DNA of 64,000 bases from Candidatus Nitrosopelagicus sp. (GCA_028345195.1 JAOMCX010000001.1:124683-188682); one strand, 5' to 3'; shown: positions 35,976 to 43,425, counted from the first letter of the stretch. The notes: a model not told the origin generated them from the sequence alone. Numbers and translations are program-made.

Positions 35976-36182
35976 TTTCAATCTCTTTCTTTTCTATTTT
36001 ATACGTCTCTAGTGGATACTTTAAATATTTGAAACAGAGCCAATGCTCTCAACGCACTCATCTCCAAATTTTTTACTGGTTTGACAATAACTAACTGTTC
36101 ATTCAAACTACAAGTTGAATTGCTATCGAATGTGTCACAACTATTGGAAATTTTTTAAGTCTGAATTGGCTAAGTCTCTTTT

Positions 36183-36704
36183 CTAAAGGTCTGGAGGCAT
36201 GAAATCTGCATCCTTTGATGTATCGTAATCTTTTGAAGTAAATTCTGCTCTGTACGTAAATCCATCTTGTAATAATTCATTGATGAAACGAGGTGATTCT
36301 TTACCGTTGACTATGATCTTTGATTTACTTTGTTCCATATCTCTCATAGGAAACTCCCATGACCATAGGAAATGACCTATCTCAAATGGGTATTCTTCTG
36401 TCCATTCTGCATAAATCGTTCCATCATCTGTAAGTGTGTAAAGCGATCTTTGACAGCCATCTTCAAATCCAATATTTGCAGGAATCTCTGCTCTCTGTTT
36501 ATCGATATACAATTCTAATTTAGCTGAGATTACATATTGTGTATCTCTGTCATTTATGCAAACTTTGAGAGGATTATCCAGGTTCATCTGACCTTGAATT
36601 AGACTACTTCCTACTCCTACCGAGATTGCAATGATTGCCGTCATTCCTAAAAATTTCAATGTCTTTCTTCGCTTTGTTGGGTCTCCCATTCCTGGCCAAT
36701 TCAT
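36183..36704 (-). CDS. Membrane-anchored extracellular protein beside amo, unknown
   Basis: The 173-residue protein has a basic N-terminus (GDPTKRRKTLKFLG), one anchor (MTAIIAISVGVGSSLIQGQ) and an approximately 135-residue outer domain with two cysteines (KVCINDRDTQYVI and FEDGCQRSLYTL) that could form a disulfide, then acidic ...SKDADFMPPDL. No family is recognised. It follows the gene at 36739 on the same strand and converges with the small membrane gene at 35975. Its location suggests a link to AMO, unproven. Confidence 0.72.
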   Translation of the reverse strand: MNWPGMGDPTKRRKTLKFLGMTAIIAISVGVGSSLIQGQMNLDNPLKVCINDRDTQYVISAKLELYIDKQRAEIPANIGFEDGCQRSLYTLTDDGTIYAEWTEEYPFEIGHFLWSWEFPMRDMEQSKSKIIVNGKESPRFINELLQDGFTYRAEFTSKDYDTSKDADFMPPDL

Positions 36705-36738
36705 AGCAAAACTGAACTAGTTTGGAATAAAGTCTTTT

Positions 36739-37065
36739 CTAAGCCTCTGCTAAATCGTCGATTATTTCTAAAGTATCGAATTGGTCTTGATGGTCTGCTA
36801 TGAAAAATGTAATTGGCGTGGAGTCCACTTCTACCCATTCAGACTCTCCTTCAAACGGCAGCATATCTTCTACCGCTAGATTGTTAGGTCCTGTAAATCT
36901 GACTAAGACTTTTTGTTTCTTTTTTAATTTGAATGGAAGTTTGAGAACTTTACCTCTTCTCTCATCTTGTATGTTAATTGTATAATCATCTCCTCTAAAC
37001 TTGACTTTACCTTTGAAGTAACTTTCATGAATATTCAGATGATCAATTTTGAATATGTGGACCAT
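36739..37065 (-). CDS. Small soluble beta-rich protein beside amo, unknown
   Basis: The 108-residue protein has no signal or membrane helix. Beta strands alternate with basic and acidic patches: ESYFKGKVKFRGDDYTINIQDERRGKVLKLPFKLKKKQKVLVRF, then EWVEVDSTPITFFIADHQDQFDTLEIIDD. No family is recognised. It is 34 bp upstream of the anchored protein at 36183-36704 on the same strand; a shared mRNA is likely. Confidence 0.7.
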   Translation of the reverse strand: MVHIFKIDHLNIHESYFKGKVKFRGDDYTINIQDERRGKVLKLPFKLKKKQKVLVRFTGPNNLAVEDMLPFEGESEWVEVDSTPITFFIADHQDQFDTLEIIDDLAEA

Positions 37066-37221
37066 AATCGGTATACGTTTTTCGAAGATAAAAGTAAATT
37101 GTAATTTTTAATCATGACTAAATATTAATCTATACTTAATTATTTATGTAAAAAGTTAAGTGTACGAGATTTTATGTATGGGCTTAGATTTGTAATTCAA
37201 TAAAAGGAAAAAAGAGTGAGT

Positions 37222-37788
37222 TTAGATTACTTGCCAAGGACGTGTTGCAAATGTGATTACATAACCAACTGCAATGATAATTGATTGATATGCGATGTTG
37301 GTGTATGGAATTGGTTTCATAATAGGTTCCCCTTCTACAACGACTGTCTGTCCTGGTCCAAGTCCAGGTCCGACGTGCTCAATGTTCAATTGAGTGTGGA
37401 CGTGATAAACTCCTGGTTCAAGAGCACGAGCTGAGATTTCATAATCTACAACATCATTACCTGGAATGTCAAAGACATTACCTGGTGGGTCTCTTGCTAG
37501 AATCTCCCATCTGTTACCTGCGTTAGTTGACTCTGAAAATATTGATGACCATGCACGCATGTCTGAATCAATCAAACTTACGAATGCACCGCTCAAAGTC
37601 AAAACTTCACCGGTTTGGAGGGATTGTCTATTGAATGTCTCATCCTCAATTCGAATGAAACGACTTTGCAATTGTGCTTGTACACCGTGTCCTTCAGCAG
37701 TTTGAATCATTGTTGCTACATTAGGTCCAAAGACTCCTACTACGAAAACGGCTGCAAGTGCAAATGCCATAACTTTTCTATCTACCAT
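37222..37788 (-). CDS. amoB: Ammonia monooxygenase subunit B
   Basis: This is the copper-site subunit of AMO, which oxidises ammonia to hydroxylamine at the outer face of the membrane. Seen: signal/anchor VMAFALAAVFVVGVFGP; His34 in EGHGVQAQ, expected to be the mature N-terminal copper ligand; and His129/His131 in GVYHVHTQL, the matching pair of the CuB site. A C-terminal membrane helix (SIIIAVGYVITFATRPW) follows. At 188 residues it is the short archaeal form with one cupredoxin domain. It is divergent from amoC across a 268-bp control region. Confidence 0.97.
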   Translation of the reverse strand: MVDRKVMAFALAAVFVVGVFGPNVATMIQTAEGHGVQAQLQSRFIRIEDETFNRQSLQTGEVLTLSGAFVSLIDSDMRAWSSIFSESTNAGNRWEILARDPPGNVFDIPGNDVVDYEISARALEPGVYHVHTQLNIEHVGPGLGPGQTVVVEGEPIMKPIPYTNIAYQSIIIAVGYVITFATRPWQVI

Positions 37789-37877
37789 TGTTATCCCTTA
37801 ATTGTAAACGACAGAAATGAGGAATTTAAGTTTTAGTACAATAATCGATCCACGCTATTTTCCTCATGAATCAGGTC

Positions 37878-37903
37878 AATGTTAATCATTAATGTTAATC
37901 ATT
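37878..37903. repeat. Two tandem 13-bp repeats in the amoB-amoC control region
   Basis: AATGTTAATCATT occurs twice head to tail (37878-37890 and 37891-37903), about 90-115 bp upstream of amoB and 155-180 bp upstream of amoC. Flanking DNA is A/T-rich with A tracts. It could be a paired binding site for a regulator, for example an Lrp-type protein. No gene occupies 37789-38056. Confidence 0.6.
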
Positions 37904-38026
37904 GAATCTATGAAAAAAAACAATAGAAAAATCATCTTTTATCATCAAATTAATGTAGAATTTATAAAATTTGAATAAGAAAAATCAATTTTTTTTAAAA
38001 AAATGAGTGGATCTTAAACCTCGTGG

Positions 38027-38034
38027 CTTATATT
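38027..38034 (+). promoter_or_regulatory. TATA box of amoC
   Basis: CTTATATT at 38027-38034 ends 22 bp before the amoC ATG (38057), the spacing of an archaeal core promoter giving a leaderless or near-leaderless mRNA. Confidence 0.55.
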
Positions 38035-38056
38035 CCAAAAAGCACGTATAGTATCT

Positions 38057-38620
38057 ATGGCACAAATGCCGGCATTACTCCCAAAAGAAGTCGAAATCCA
38101 GAGATTGAAAAAAATCTGGTTAGTAGTCATCGCTATGGGATCAACAGCCGCATCCGTAGAAGTCGACAACTTTGTCGATGGTTCACTCCATCAGACTTCT
38201 ATTAGAGATTCAGCATTCACTCCAGCACACTGGTGGTTATACTCTCACTTTGTAGCACTACCACTCGGTTGGGGATTTGCAGCTATCTATGATAGAAAAG
38301 TCCCAGTATTGAGAGGACCAAACAACTCTATGAACACAGGTCTAAAGATGACAATCTTAGGTTATCTAGCAACCATGTTTACTATTGGTGTTAACGAGAT
38401 GTGGCACTTTTGGTTCGTCGAAGAAATCTTCGCAGTTCCAAACCATTGGATGTTTAACATGGGTGTCGTCGTAGCCTTCATGGGCGCTCTAGCTTACGTA
38501 GTTAGGGTCTATGCAAGACTCGTCGAATTAGGTGCAGAAACACCTGGTGAAAACCCATATGTTGCAGAAATGTACAAAATGGCCCTTGAGGGTAAATTGT
38601 ACAGCAGATCCATACCATAA
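38057..38620 (+). CDS. amoC: Ammonia monooxygenase subunit C
   Basis: This is an integral membrane subunit of AMO. Residues Asp41, His45 and His58 (VDGSLHQTSIRDSAFTPAH) have exactly the D-x3-H-x12-H spacing of the CuC/CuD-site ligands of particulate methane monooxygenase. Several membrane helices follow (WLVVIAMGSTAASV, YSHFVALPLGWGFAAIY, MTILGYLATMFTIGVNEMWHFWF, VVVAFMGALAYVVRVYARL). At 187 residues it is the archaeal length. A terminator hairpin lies right after the gene (38623-38650), so it has its own transcript end. Confidence 0.97.
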   Translation: MAQMPALLPKEVEIQRLKKIWLVVIAMGSTAASVEVDNFVDGSLHQTSIRDSAFTPAHWWLYSHFVALPLGWGFAAIYDRKVPVLRGPNNSMNTGLKMTILGYLATMFTIGVNEMWHFWFVEEIFAVPNHWMFNMGVVVAFMGALAYVVRVYARLVELGAETPGENPYVAEMYKMALEGKLYSRSIP

Positions 38621-38622
38621 TC

Positions 38623-38650
38623 AAGTACAAATTCGTACTTTGTTTTTTTT
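38623..38650 (+). terminator. Hairpin plus T-run terminator after amoC
   Basis: AAGTAC-AAATTC-GTACTT (38623-38640) forms a perfect 6-bp stem with a 6-base loop and is followed by TG and eight T residues. This resembles an intrinsic terminator and is unusual in archaea, where T-runs alone are common. Confidence 0.65.
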
Positions 38651-38730
38651 ATTCTCTACTTAGTGGTAGATCGGTTTATCCTCTGAATCTAGGAAAGACT
38701 TTAATAGATTCTGTCGACTGGTAATTCTAT

Positions 38731-39093
38731 ATGACACTTCCAAAAGGATTTGGTTCAGGTGGCGGCGGCGGAGCAGGCTCTGCTGACGTCGAGAAAATGA
38801 TTGGCCGTCGTGTAGAAAACATGACTGGAATGATCACTGCATCATTTATTGCAGCATGGCTATCAACATTTGGTGGTACTGCAGCAGGATATTTTGTATA
38901 TCCTTGGGCATATCCAACACCAAGCGGACATTATGCATTTATCGTCCTGACCATTATAGAAGCAATTGGTTACCTCTTCTGTGTCAAAGTTATGGAAGAA
39001 GGAACAACTAAGAAAAGTAACGGTATAGTTGGCGGAGTATTAGGCGGAGTTACTGTCGGTACAATCGCAATCGTTATGTTCGTAGGTAAATAA
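38731..39093 (+). CDS. amoX: AMO-associated subunit AmoX
   Basis: The 120-residue protein sits between amoC and amoA, the group I.1a position of amoX. It has a Gly-rich N-terminus (GFGSGGGGGAGSADVEKMIG) and three membrane helices (TASFIAAWLSTFGGTAAGYFV-type, FIVLTIIEAIGYLFCV, VGGVLGGVTVGTIAIVMFV). Published proteomics supports AmoX as an archaeal AMO subunit. It has its own downstream hairpin at 39101. Confidence 0.95.
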   Translation: MTLPKGFGSGGGGGAGSADVEKMIGRRVENMTGMITASFIAAWLSTFGGTAAGYFVYPWAYPTPSGHYAFIVLTIIEAIGYLFCVKVMEEGTTKKSNGIVGGVLGGVTVGTIAIVMFVGK

Positions 39094-39100
39094 TCAACTC

Positions 39101-39119
39101 AGTCCTATAGGACTTTTTC
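39101..39119 (+). terminator. Palindrome plus T-run after amoX
   Basis: AGTCCTATAGGACT (39101-39114) is a perfect 14-base palindrome able to form a short hairpin, followed by a T-rich tract. It separates amoX from amoA. Confidence 0.6.
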
Positions 39120-39175
39120 CTTTTTATCTTTCTAGTCACGTTTACGTGTGCACGATCTCGTGAATTTACCAAATT

Positions 39176-39184
39176 TTTATATAC
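39176..39184 (+). promoter_or_regulatory. TATA box of amoA
   Basis: TTTATATAC lies about 21-29 bp before the amoA ATG at 39205, predicting a leaderless amoA mRNA separate from amoX and amoC transcripts. Confidence 0.6.
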
Positions 39185-39204
39185 TAACCACCAGAAATAT
39201 TTTC

Positions 39205-39855
39205 ATGGTCTGGCTTAGACGATGTACTCACTACTTATTCATAGTAGTAGTCGCAGTCAACTCAACTTTGCTAACAATCAACGCAGGGGACTACATCTTC
39301 TATACTGATTGGGCCTGGACATCGTTTGTAGTATTCTCAATATCACAAACTCTTATGCTCACTGTAGGTGCGTGTTACTATCTCACCTTTACTGGAGTAC
39401 CAGGAACCGCAACGTATTATGCACTAATTATGACAGTCTACACTTGGATTGCAAAAGGTGCATGGTTCGCATTAGGTTACCCATATGACTTCATCGTTAC
39501 ACCAGTTTGGCTACCATCAGCAATGCTGTTGGACTTAGCGTACTGGGCAACAAAGAAGAATAAGCACTCTCTGATACTGTTCGGCGGAGTCTTAGTTGGA
39601 ATGTCATTGCCACTATTCAACATGGTCAATTTGATCACTGTGGCTGACCCACTAGAGACTGCATTCAAGTATCCAAGACCAACGTTACCACCATACATGA
39701 CCCCAATAGAACCGCAGGTAGGTAAATTCTACAACAGCCCAGTTGCACTTGGTGCAGGTGCTGGTGCAGTATTAGCCTGTACATTTGCGGCTTTAGGTTG
39801 TAAACTTACAACATGGACATACAGATGGATGGCCGCTTGGTCAAAGTGGGATTAG
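39205..39855 (+). CDS. amoA: Ammonia monooxygenase subunit A
   Basis: The membrane subunit widely used as an AOA marker. I chose the ATG at 39205 (MVWLRRCTHYLFIVVVAV), the known archaeal AmoA start; an upstream in-frame start at 39148 would include the promoter. Helices include FIVVVAVNSTLLTINA, WTSFVVFSISQTLMLTVGACYYL, YYALIMTVYTWIAKGAWFALGY, AMLLDLAYWATK and SLILFGGVLVGMSLPLFNMVNL, and the C-terminus ends WMAAWSKWD. At 216 residues it is full length. A short AGGC-TAC-GCCT hairpin follows at 39894-39904. Confidence 0.98.
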   Translation: MVWLRRCTHYLFIVVVAVNSTLLTINAGDYIFYTDWAWTSFVVFSISQTLMLTVGACYYLTFTGVPGTATYYALIMTVYTWIAKGAWFALGYPYDFIVTPVWLPSAMLLDLAYWATKKNKHSLILFGGVLVGMSLPLFNMVNLITVADPLETAFKYPRPTLPPYMTPIEPQVGKFYNSPVALGAGAGAVLACTFAALGCKLTTWTYRWMAAWSKWD

Positions 39856-39893
39856 AAAAACCCATTCCTTTTTCATTTTATTGAATATCCTTT

Positions 39894-39904
39894 AGGCTAC
39901 GCCT
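39894..39904 (+). terminator. Possible hairpin downstream of amoA
   Basis: AGGC-TAC-GCCT forms a 4-bp stem about 40 bp after the amoA stop; T-rich tracts precede it (39869-39881). Weak by itself, but amoC and amoX also have hairpins in the same position. Confidence 0.3.
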
Positions 39905-40032
39905 TATTCTACGAATTTGCTCAAAAACGAAATTTGTATTTAACCTATTTCTAGTAAATCAACTAATTCTTCACACTTGGTGATCATAGATTCACTCGGC
40001 TAGAGAAAACCTGATTATGAAAGTAATTAGTC

Positions 40033-40896
40033 TTGGCTCAACAATACCGTCAAATTGCAGTATCGGAACCAAAGCCATTTGTAAAATGGGTTGGAGGAAA
40101 AAGACAACTTATGCAAGTGTTGGAAGATAATTTTCCAAAACAATTTGGCACTTACCATGAACCATTTTTGGGTGGTGGTGCTGTCATGTTCAACCTATTA
40201 TCAAAAGAACCAAAATTATCTTGCAATGTCTCTGATTTCAACTCTGATCTGATATTGGGGTATGTGACAATTCGTGATAAACTTGGAAAATTAATAGAAT
40301 CTTTAGAAAATCATTCAAAGAATTATCATAAAGATTCTATTGAATATTACTATGAAGTAAGAAAGCAAGAACCAAAACAACAAATCGAAAAAGTATCGAG
40401 ATTAATTTTTCTCAATAGAACTTGTTTTAATGGATTATACCGTGTTAACAAAAAAGGCAAATTCAATGTACCTCTAGGCCGATACACAAATCCGAATATC
40501 GTCAATAAAGAAAATTTAACGGCTGTAAGTAAGATTTTACAATCTAAACAAATTAAAATTTCATGTAGAGGTTTTGAAGCAGTTTTAGATGATGTTAAGA
40601 AAGGTGATCTGATATATTTTGATCCTCCATATCAGCCAATTAGCAGTACTGCAAATTTTACTAGTTACACTCATCGAGATTTCACGGAAAAAGACCTTGA
40701 GAGACTAGTTGATTTAGCAAATCAGCTTAACTCTAAAGGTTGTCATGTGTTGATGTCCAACTCAAATTCAAAAATTGTTAAAGATTTCTTTTCAGAAAAG
40801 CATTGGTCCGTATCTGAAATTAATGCAAATAGGGCAATCAACTCAAATTCAAAAAAGCGTACTGGACATAAGGAAATTATTATAAAAAATTATTAA
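40033..40896 (+). CDS. Dam-type DNA adenine-N6 methyltransferase (D12 class)
   Basis: The 287-residue enzyme has PFVKWVGGKRQL near the start (SAM motif X), YHEPFLGGGAVMF (motif I), and catalytic DPPY in LIYFDPPYQP (motif IV), in the alpha-type order of Dam and DpnM enzymes. Dam relatives methylate GATC, but the target here cannot be read. The start at 40033 is TTG. No restriction endonuclease gene is adjacent, so it looks like an orphan methylase. It lies between amoA and a tRNA-Thr gene. Confidence 0.92.
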   Translation: MAQQYRQIAVSEPKPFVKWVGGKRQLMQVLEDNFPKQFGTYHEPFLGGGAVMFNLLSKEPKLSCNVSDFNSDLILGYVTIRDKLGKLIESLENHSKNYHKDSIEYYYEVRKQEPKQQIEKVSRLIFLNRTCFNGLYRVNKKGKFNVPLGRYTNPNIVNKENLTAVSKILQSKQIKISCRGFEAVLDDVKKGDLIYFDPPYQPISSTANFTSYTHRDFTEKDLERLVDLANQLNSKGCHVLMSNSNSKIVKDFFSEKHWSVSEINANRAINSNSKKRTGHKEIIIKNY

Positions 40897-40897
40897 A

Positions 40898-40971
40898 AGC
40901 TTCGAGCGGGATCTGAACCCACGACCTTTACATTACCAATGTAACGCTCTACCAGACTGAGCTATCGAAGC
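40898..40971 (-). tRNA. tRNA-Thr (GGT)
   Basis: The reverse complement begins GCTTCGATAGCTCAGTCTGG and folds as a cloverleaf with acceptor GCTTCGA/TCGAAGC, anticodon stem TTACA/TGTAA, loop TTGGTAA (anticodon GGT) and T-loop TTCAGAT. The discriminator base is T, as in archaeal tRNA-Thr. No intron; CCA not encoded. Confidence 0.95.
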
Positions 40972-41065
40972 ATAAATTTTTCAATATCTGGAATCCTTAT
41001 AATTCTTGATTACTTTTATCTCAACATCAACTGTTAAATTTCTCGCAAATTGTTGTTTTTCTAGT

Positions 41066-41186
41066 GGAGGGGTAGTCAAGCCTGGCCAAAGAAAGCATTA
41101 TGCTTTTGGACACGCGGGACTTAAGATCATAATAATGGGTGATCCCGTCTCTCAGGAGTTCGAGGGTTCGAATCCCTCCCCCTCCA
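41066..41186 (+). tRNA. tRNA-Leu (TAA) with two introns
   Basis: Acceptor GGAGGGG/CCCCTCC, T-arm GAGGG-TTCGAAT-CCCTC and a long variable arm (GTCTCTCAGGAGTTC region) mark a class II tRNA. The anticodon loop is CTTAAGA (anticodon TAA) once a 16-base insertion after position 37 (about 41126-41141) is removed. A second insertion of about 20 bases in the D-arm (about 41092-41111, containing AAAGCA-TTA-TGCTTT) must also be removed to restore the D-stem GTC/GAC. The mature form is then 85 nt, a normal tRNA-Leu size. Exact splice points are inferred. Confidence 0.88.
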
Positions 41187-41188
41187 CT

Positions 41189-41575
41189 TTATCTATTATT
41201 TCTGAGACCTTTGGAATTTAATTTCTCATAAATTTCTGGTATTGACCATGCATAGCCAATACAGTGACAATCTTTTGCCTCACATAATTCACAATACAAT
41301 TCTCCTCTTTGAAGAACAATTTCTGCAATTCTATTTTGAATATTATTTTTTAGAATTACTCTATCATCCTCAATTGACATTAATTCTAATTTTGGTGCAT
41401 ATTTTGCAAATGTCTTATCTTTTAGCATTGAACCCTCTAACATGTATGTAATATAGCCGGCGAAACTATTCACGCCTTTCATAGTTAGTTTATCTTTATT
41501 TTTTTCGTAAACATCAAAGAACTTTTCATAAACTGTTTCTGAAATTGTTATTGATTTGAATCCTGGTTTTGGCAT
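41189..41575 (-). CDS. Small protein with RHH-like N-terminus and C-terminal cysteine cluster
   Basis: I chose the ATG at 41575 (MPKPGFKSITISETVYEKFF); an earlier frame start at 41608 is possible. The N-terminal 50 residues resemble ribbon-helix-helix type regulators (FKSITISETVYEKFFDVYEK, then FAGYITYMLEG). The C-terminus carries CELCEAKDCHC, a possible metal site. The gene ends 2 bp from the tRNA-Leu gene on the opposite strand. DNA binding is inferred. Confidence 0.7.
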   Translation of the reverse strand: MPKPGFKSITISETVYEKFFDVYEKNKDKLTMKGVNSFAGYITYMLEGSMLKDKTFAKYAPKLELMSIEDDRVILKNNIQNRIAEIVLQRGELYCELCEAKDCHCIGYAWSIPEIYEKLNSKGLRNNR

Positions 41576-41702
41576 TTTACTTTCTCTTACCGTACTTTCA
41601 AGTACCAATATATAATGTTTTATCCATCAAATTTGTTACCTTATGCGTAAATCATTTTTTATTATAATTAGACTTTATACGATAGGTATCTAGTATTTTC
41701 AT

Positions 41703-42593
41703 ATGGCTCGTGGTTACGATGAGACTGAAGTAAAATTCCGTTTGATAAAACTTCTTCATTCATCAAAATCTGGAATATCTGGAGTTGAAATTTCTGAGAA
41801 GCTAAAGATTAATCGTATAACAATGTCCAAATATTTGAATAAATTTGCAGCAGAAGGTACTATTACACAGCAAAGTATTGGAAATCTGAACCTATGGTTC
41901 GTCGATGATGATATTGAACAATTAAATTTTCCTGACGATTATTTTTTGGCACAAGAAAAATTTGCTTCACATGTAATTGATTGTACTGAAAAACCTGCTT
42001 ACAATTTGATAAAAAATTGTATTAATTCTAAAGCAAAAATGGATAAAATCGTCACTGAGATAATTCTTCCAACAATTCCTCAAGTACAAAAATTGTTTGA
42101 TGATGGAAAAATTGGAAAATCTGAAGAACAATTGATGACTGGAATAATCTCAAATTCTGTCCAAATGATCACTCACCATTCAAGTCATTCTGAATCTGGA
42201 AAAAATATAATAATATTATCCGCTGATTCTGAGTCTTCGTTAATTTCTGAATCTGCAGGAGCTGCATTTCGTTCTCAAAATTGGAACGTATTTTCTATTG
42301 GTGATATGTCGTCATCAATTGATGTTCTGTTTGATCTTGAACTTAGAAAATTGCTTTCAAAAACTTGGAAATCAAAAGAAGGTGTAATGATAATTCTTGT
42401 ATTTTCTCAAACTGAAGAAGGTTTGAAATTCATCTCTGATTCATTTTATTCTGTAAAGGAAAAATCTGAGAATAATTTGTTTATTGTGTTATCTGGAAAA
42501 ACTGGGAAAAAAGTCAAAATTAAAGGAGATTTGTCATCTCCAAAACTTGAAGATATTCTTCAATGGTCTAATACAAAATATGAAAATATATAG
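41703..42593 (+). CDS. Winged-helix regulator with degenerate B12-binding-like sensor domain
   Basis: The 296-residue protein has an N-terminal HTH (KFRLIKLLHSSKSGISGVEISEKLKINRITMSKYLNKF, residues 11-50), a helical middle (about 85-160) and a Rossmann-like domain (IIILSADSESSLISESAGAAFRSQNWNVFSIGDMSSSIDVLF). The order HTH, helical bundle, Rossmann is that of CarH/LitR photosensory regulators. However, the cobalamin-binding DxHxxG is replaced by DSESSL, so B12 binding is unlikely. Ligand unknown. It lies just before a tRNA-Ile gene on the other strand. Confidence 0.75.
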   Translation: MARGYDETEVKFRLIKLLHSSKSGISGVEISEKLKINRITMSKYLNKFAAEGTITQQSIGNLNLWFVDDDIEQLNFPDDYFLAQEKFASHVIDCTEKPAYNLIKNCINSKAKMDKIVTEIILPTIPQVQKLFDDGKIGKSEEQLMTGIISNSVQMITHHSSHSESGKNIIILSADSESSLISESAGAAFRSQNWNVFSIGDMSSSIDVLFDLELRKLLSKTWKSKEGVMIILVFSQTEEGLKFISDSFYSVKEKSENNLFIVLSGKTGKKVKIKGDLSSPKLEDILQWSNTKYENI

Positions 42594-42601
42594 TAAATTA
42601 A

Positions 42602-42676
42602 TGGGCCCGATGAGATTCGAACTCATGGCCTTTCGATTATCAGTCGAACGCTCTAGCCAAGCTGAGCTACGAGCCC
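42602..42676 (-). tRNA. tRNA-Ile (GAT)
   Basis: The reverse complement begins GGGCTCGTAGCTCAGCTTGG. The acceptor GGGCTCG pairs with CGGGCCC, the anticodon loop is CTGATAA (anticodon GAT), and the T-arm is ATGAG-TTCGAAT-CTCAT with discriminator A. No intron; CCA not encoded. Confidence 0.95.
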
Positions 42677-42702
42677 TCGAAAATTTTCGAGGATTTGGTC
42701 AT

Positions 42703-43260
42703 TTAAGTTTGCTGTTCTTTCCACTTGATTGAGCATCCGATTGAAGGGTCAAAATCTTTTTCAATTTTTTGCCCCTCTAAGAATTTCTGAATATTGTTTA
42801 TCATCACTTTTTCACTTACTTCTGCTTCTGGACTCATGGCATCATCAATTCGTCCATGAAAAATTAATTTTTTATCTGAGTCAAACAAGAATGGATCTGG
42901 TGTACATACTGCTCCATATTTTTTTGCGATTTCTTGGGTCTCATCGACTAGATAGTCGATCTCTAGTCCTTTCTCTTTAGCAACAGCTTTCATACTATCA
43001 AAATCGTCATCTGGATATTTTACGGAATCATTACTGTTAATGCCCACAATTGAAATATTATCTTTGAATTTATCCTGTAGTTCTTTAATTGCATCGATTT
43101 TTGCTTTTACGAATGGACAATGATTACACATGAAAATTACCAATAATCCTTTTTTTGAATAATCATTTAGAGAATGCATGTTATCATCAATTCCTTTAAG
43201 ATTGAATTCTGGTGCACTGTCGCCAGTTTTTAATGAAATAACTGATTCTAACTTAACCAT
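42703..43260 (-). CDS. Thioredoxin-fold peroxiredoxin/TlpA-like protein
   Basis: I chose the ATG at 43260 (MVKLESVISLKTGDSAPEFNLKG); the upstream frame to 43317 is hydrophobic and unlikely. The AhpC/TSA-type core has GDSAPEFNLKGIDDNMHSLNDY and the redox site MCNHCPFVKA (CxxCP). It continues IDYLVDETQEIAKKYGAVCTPDPFLFD and ends in a C-terminal DPSIGCSIKW, the pattern of the thioredoxin-family DUF899/AhpC-like group. It likely reduces peroxides or disulfides in the cytosol. 185 residues. Confidence 0.85.
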   Translation of the reverse strand: MVKLESVISLKTGDSAPEFNLKGIDDNMHSLNDYSKKGLLVIFMCNHCPFVKAKIDAIKELQDKFKDNISIVGINSNDSVKYPDDDFDSMKAVAKEKGLEIDYLVDETQEIAKKYGAVCTPDPFLFDSDKKLIFHGRIDDAMSPEAEVSEKVMINNIQKFLEGQKIEKDFDPSIGCSIKWKEQQT

Positions 43261-43348
43261 AAAAAAATCAATTTCTATAAGAAATAAAAAGATTTCAGAT
43301 ATTCTAAAAGACAACAATTAAACTCTCACAATTATTCAAGCAGTTAAT

Positions 43349-43425
43349 GGGCTTGTAGTTTAGACTGGTAGAATACTCGCCTTGCACGCGAGGGGTCAGG
43401 GGTTCAAATCCCCTCGAGTCCACCA
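43349..43425 (+). tRNA. tRNA-Ala (TGC), CCA encoded
   Basis: GGGCTTG pairs with CGAGTCC, including the G3-U70 wobble that identifies tRNA-Ala. The anticodon loop is CTTGCAC (anticodon TGC) and the T-arm is AGGGG-TTCAAAT-CCCCT. CCA (43423-43425) follows the discriminator A in the gene, unlike the other tRNAs here. Confidence 0.95.

Noticed and set aside
39148..39204. N-terminal extension of amoA
   Set aside because: It would contain the TATA box and adds residues absent from archaeal AmoA; the start at 39205 gives the standard 216 residues.
41006..41221. Reading frame of 71 codons on the plus strand
   Set aside because: It runs through the tRNA-Leu gene and its introns; no protein features.
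42484..42732. Reading frame of 82 codons on the plus strand
   Set aside because: It covers the tRNA-Ile gene on the opposite strand and the ends of two real genes.
43261..43317. Extended N-terminus of the thioredoxin-like protein
   Set aside because: Hydrophobic and unlike family starts; ATG at 43260 precedes the conserved sequence.
40033..43425. Genomic island at the methylase-tRNA cluster
   Set aside because: No integrase, attachment-site repeats or compositional break were seen around the tRNA genes.
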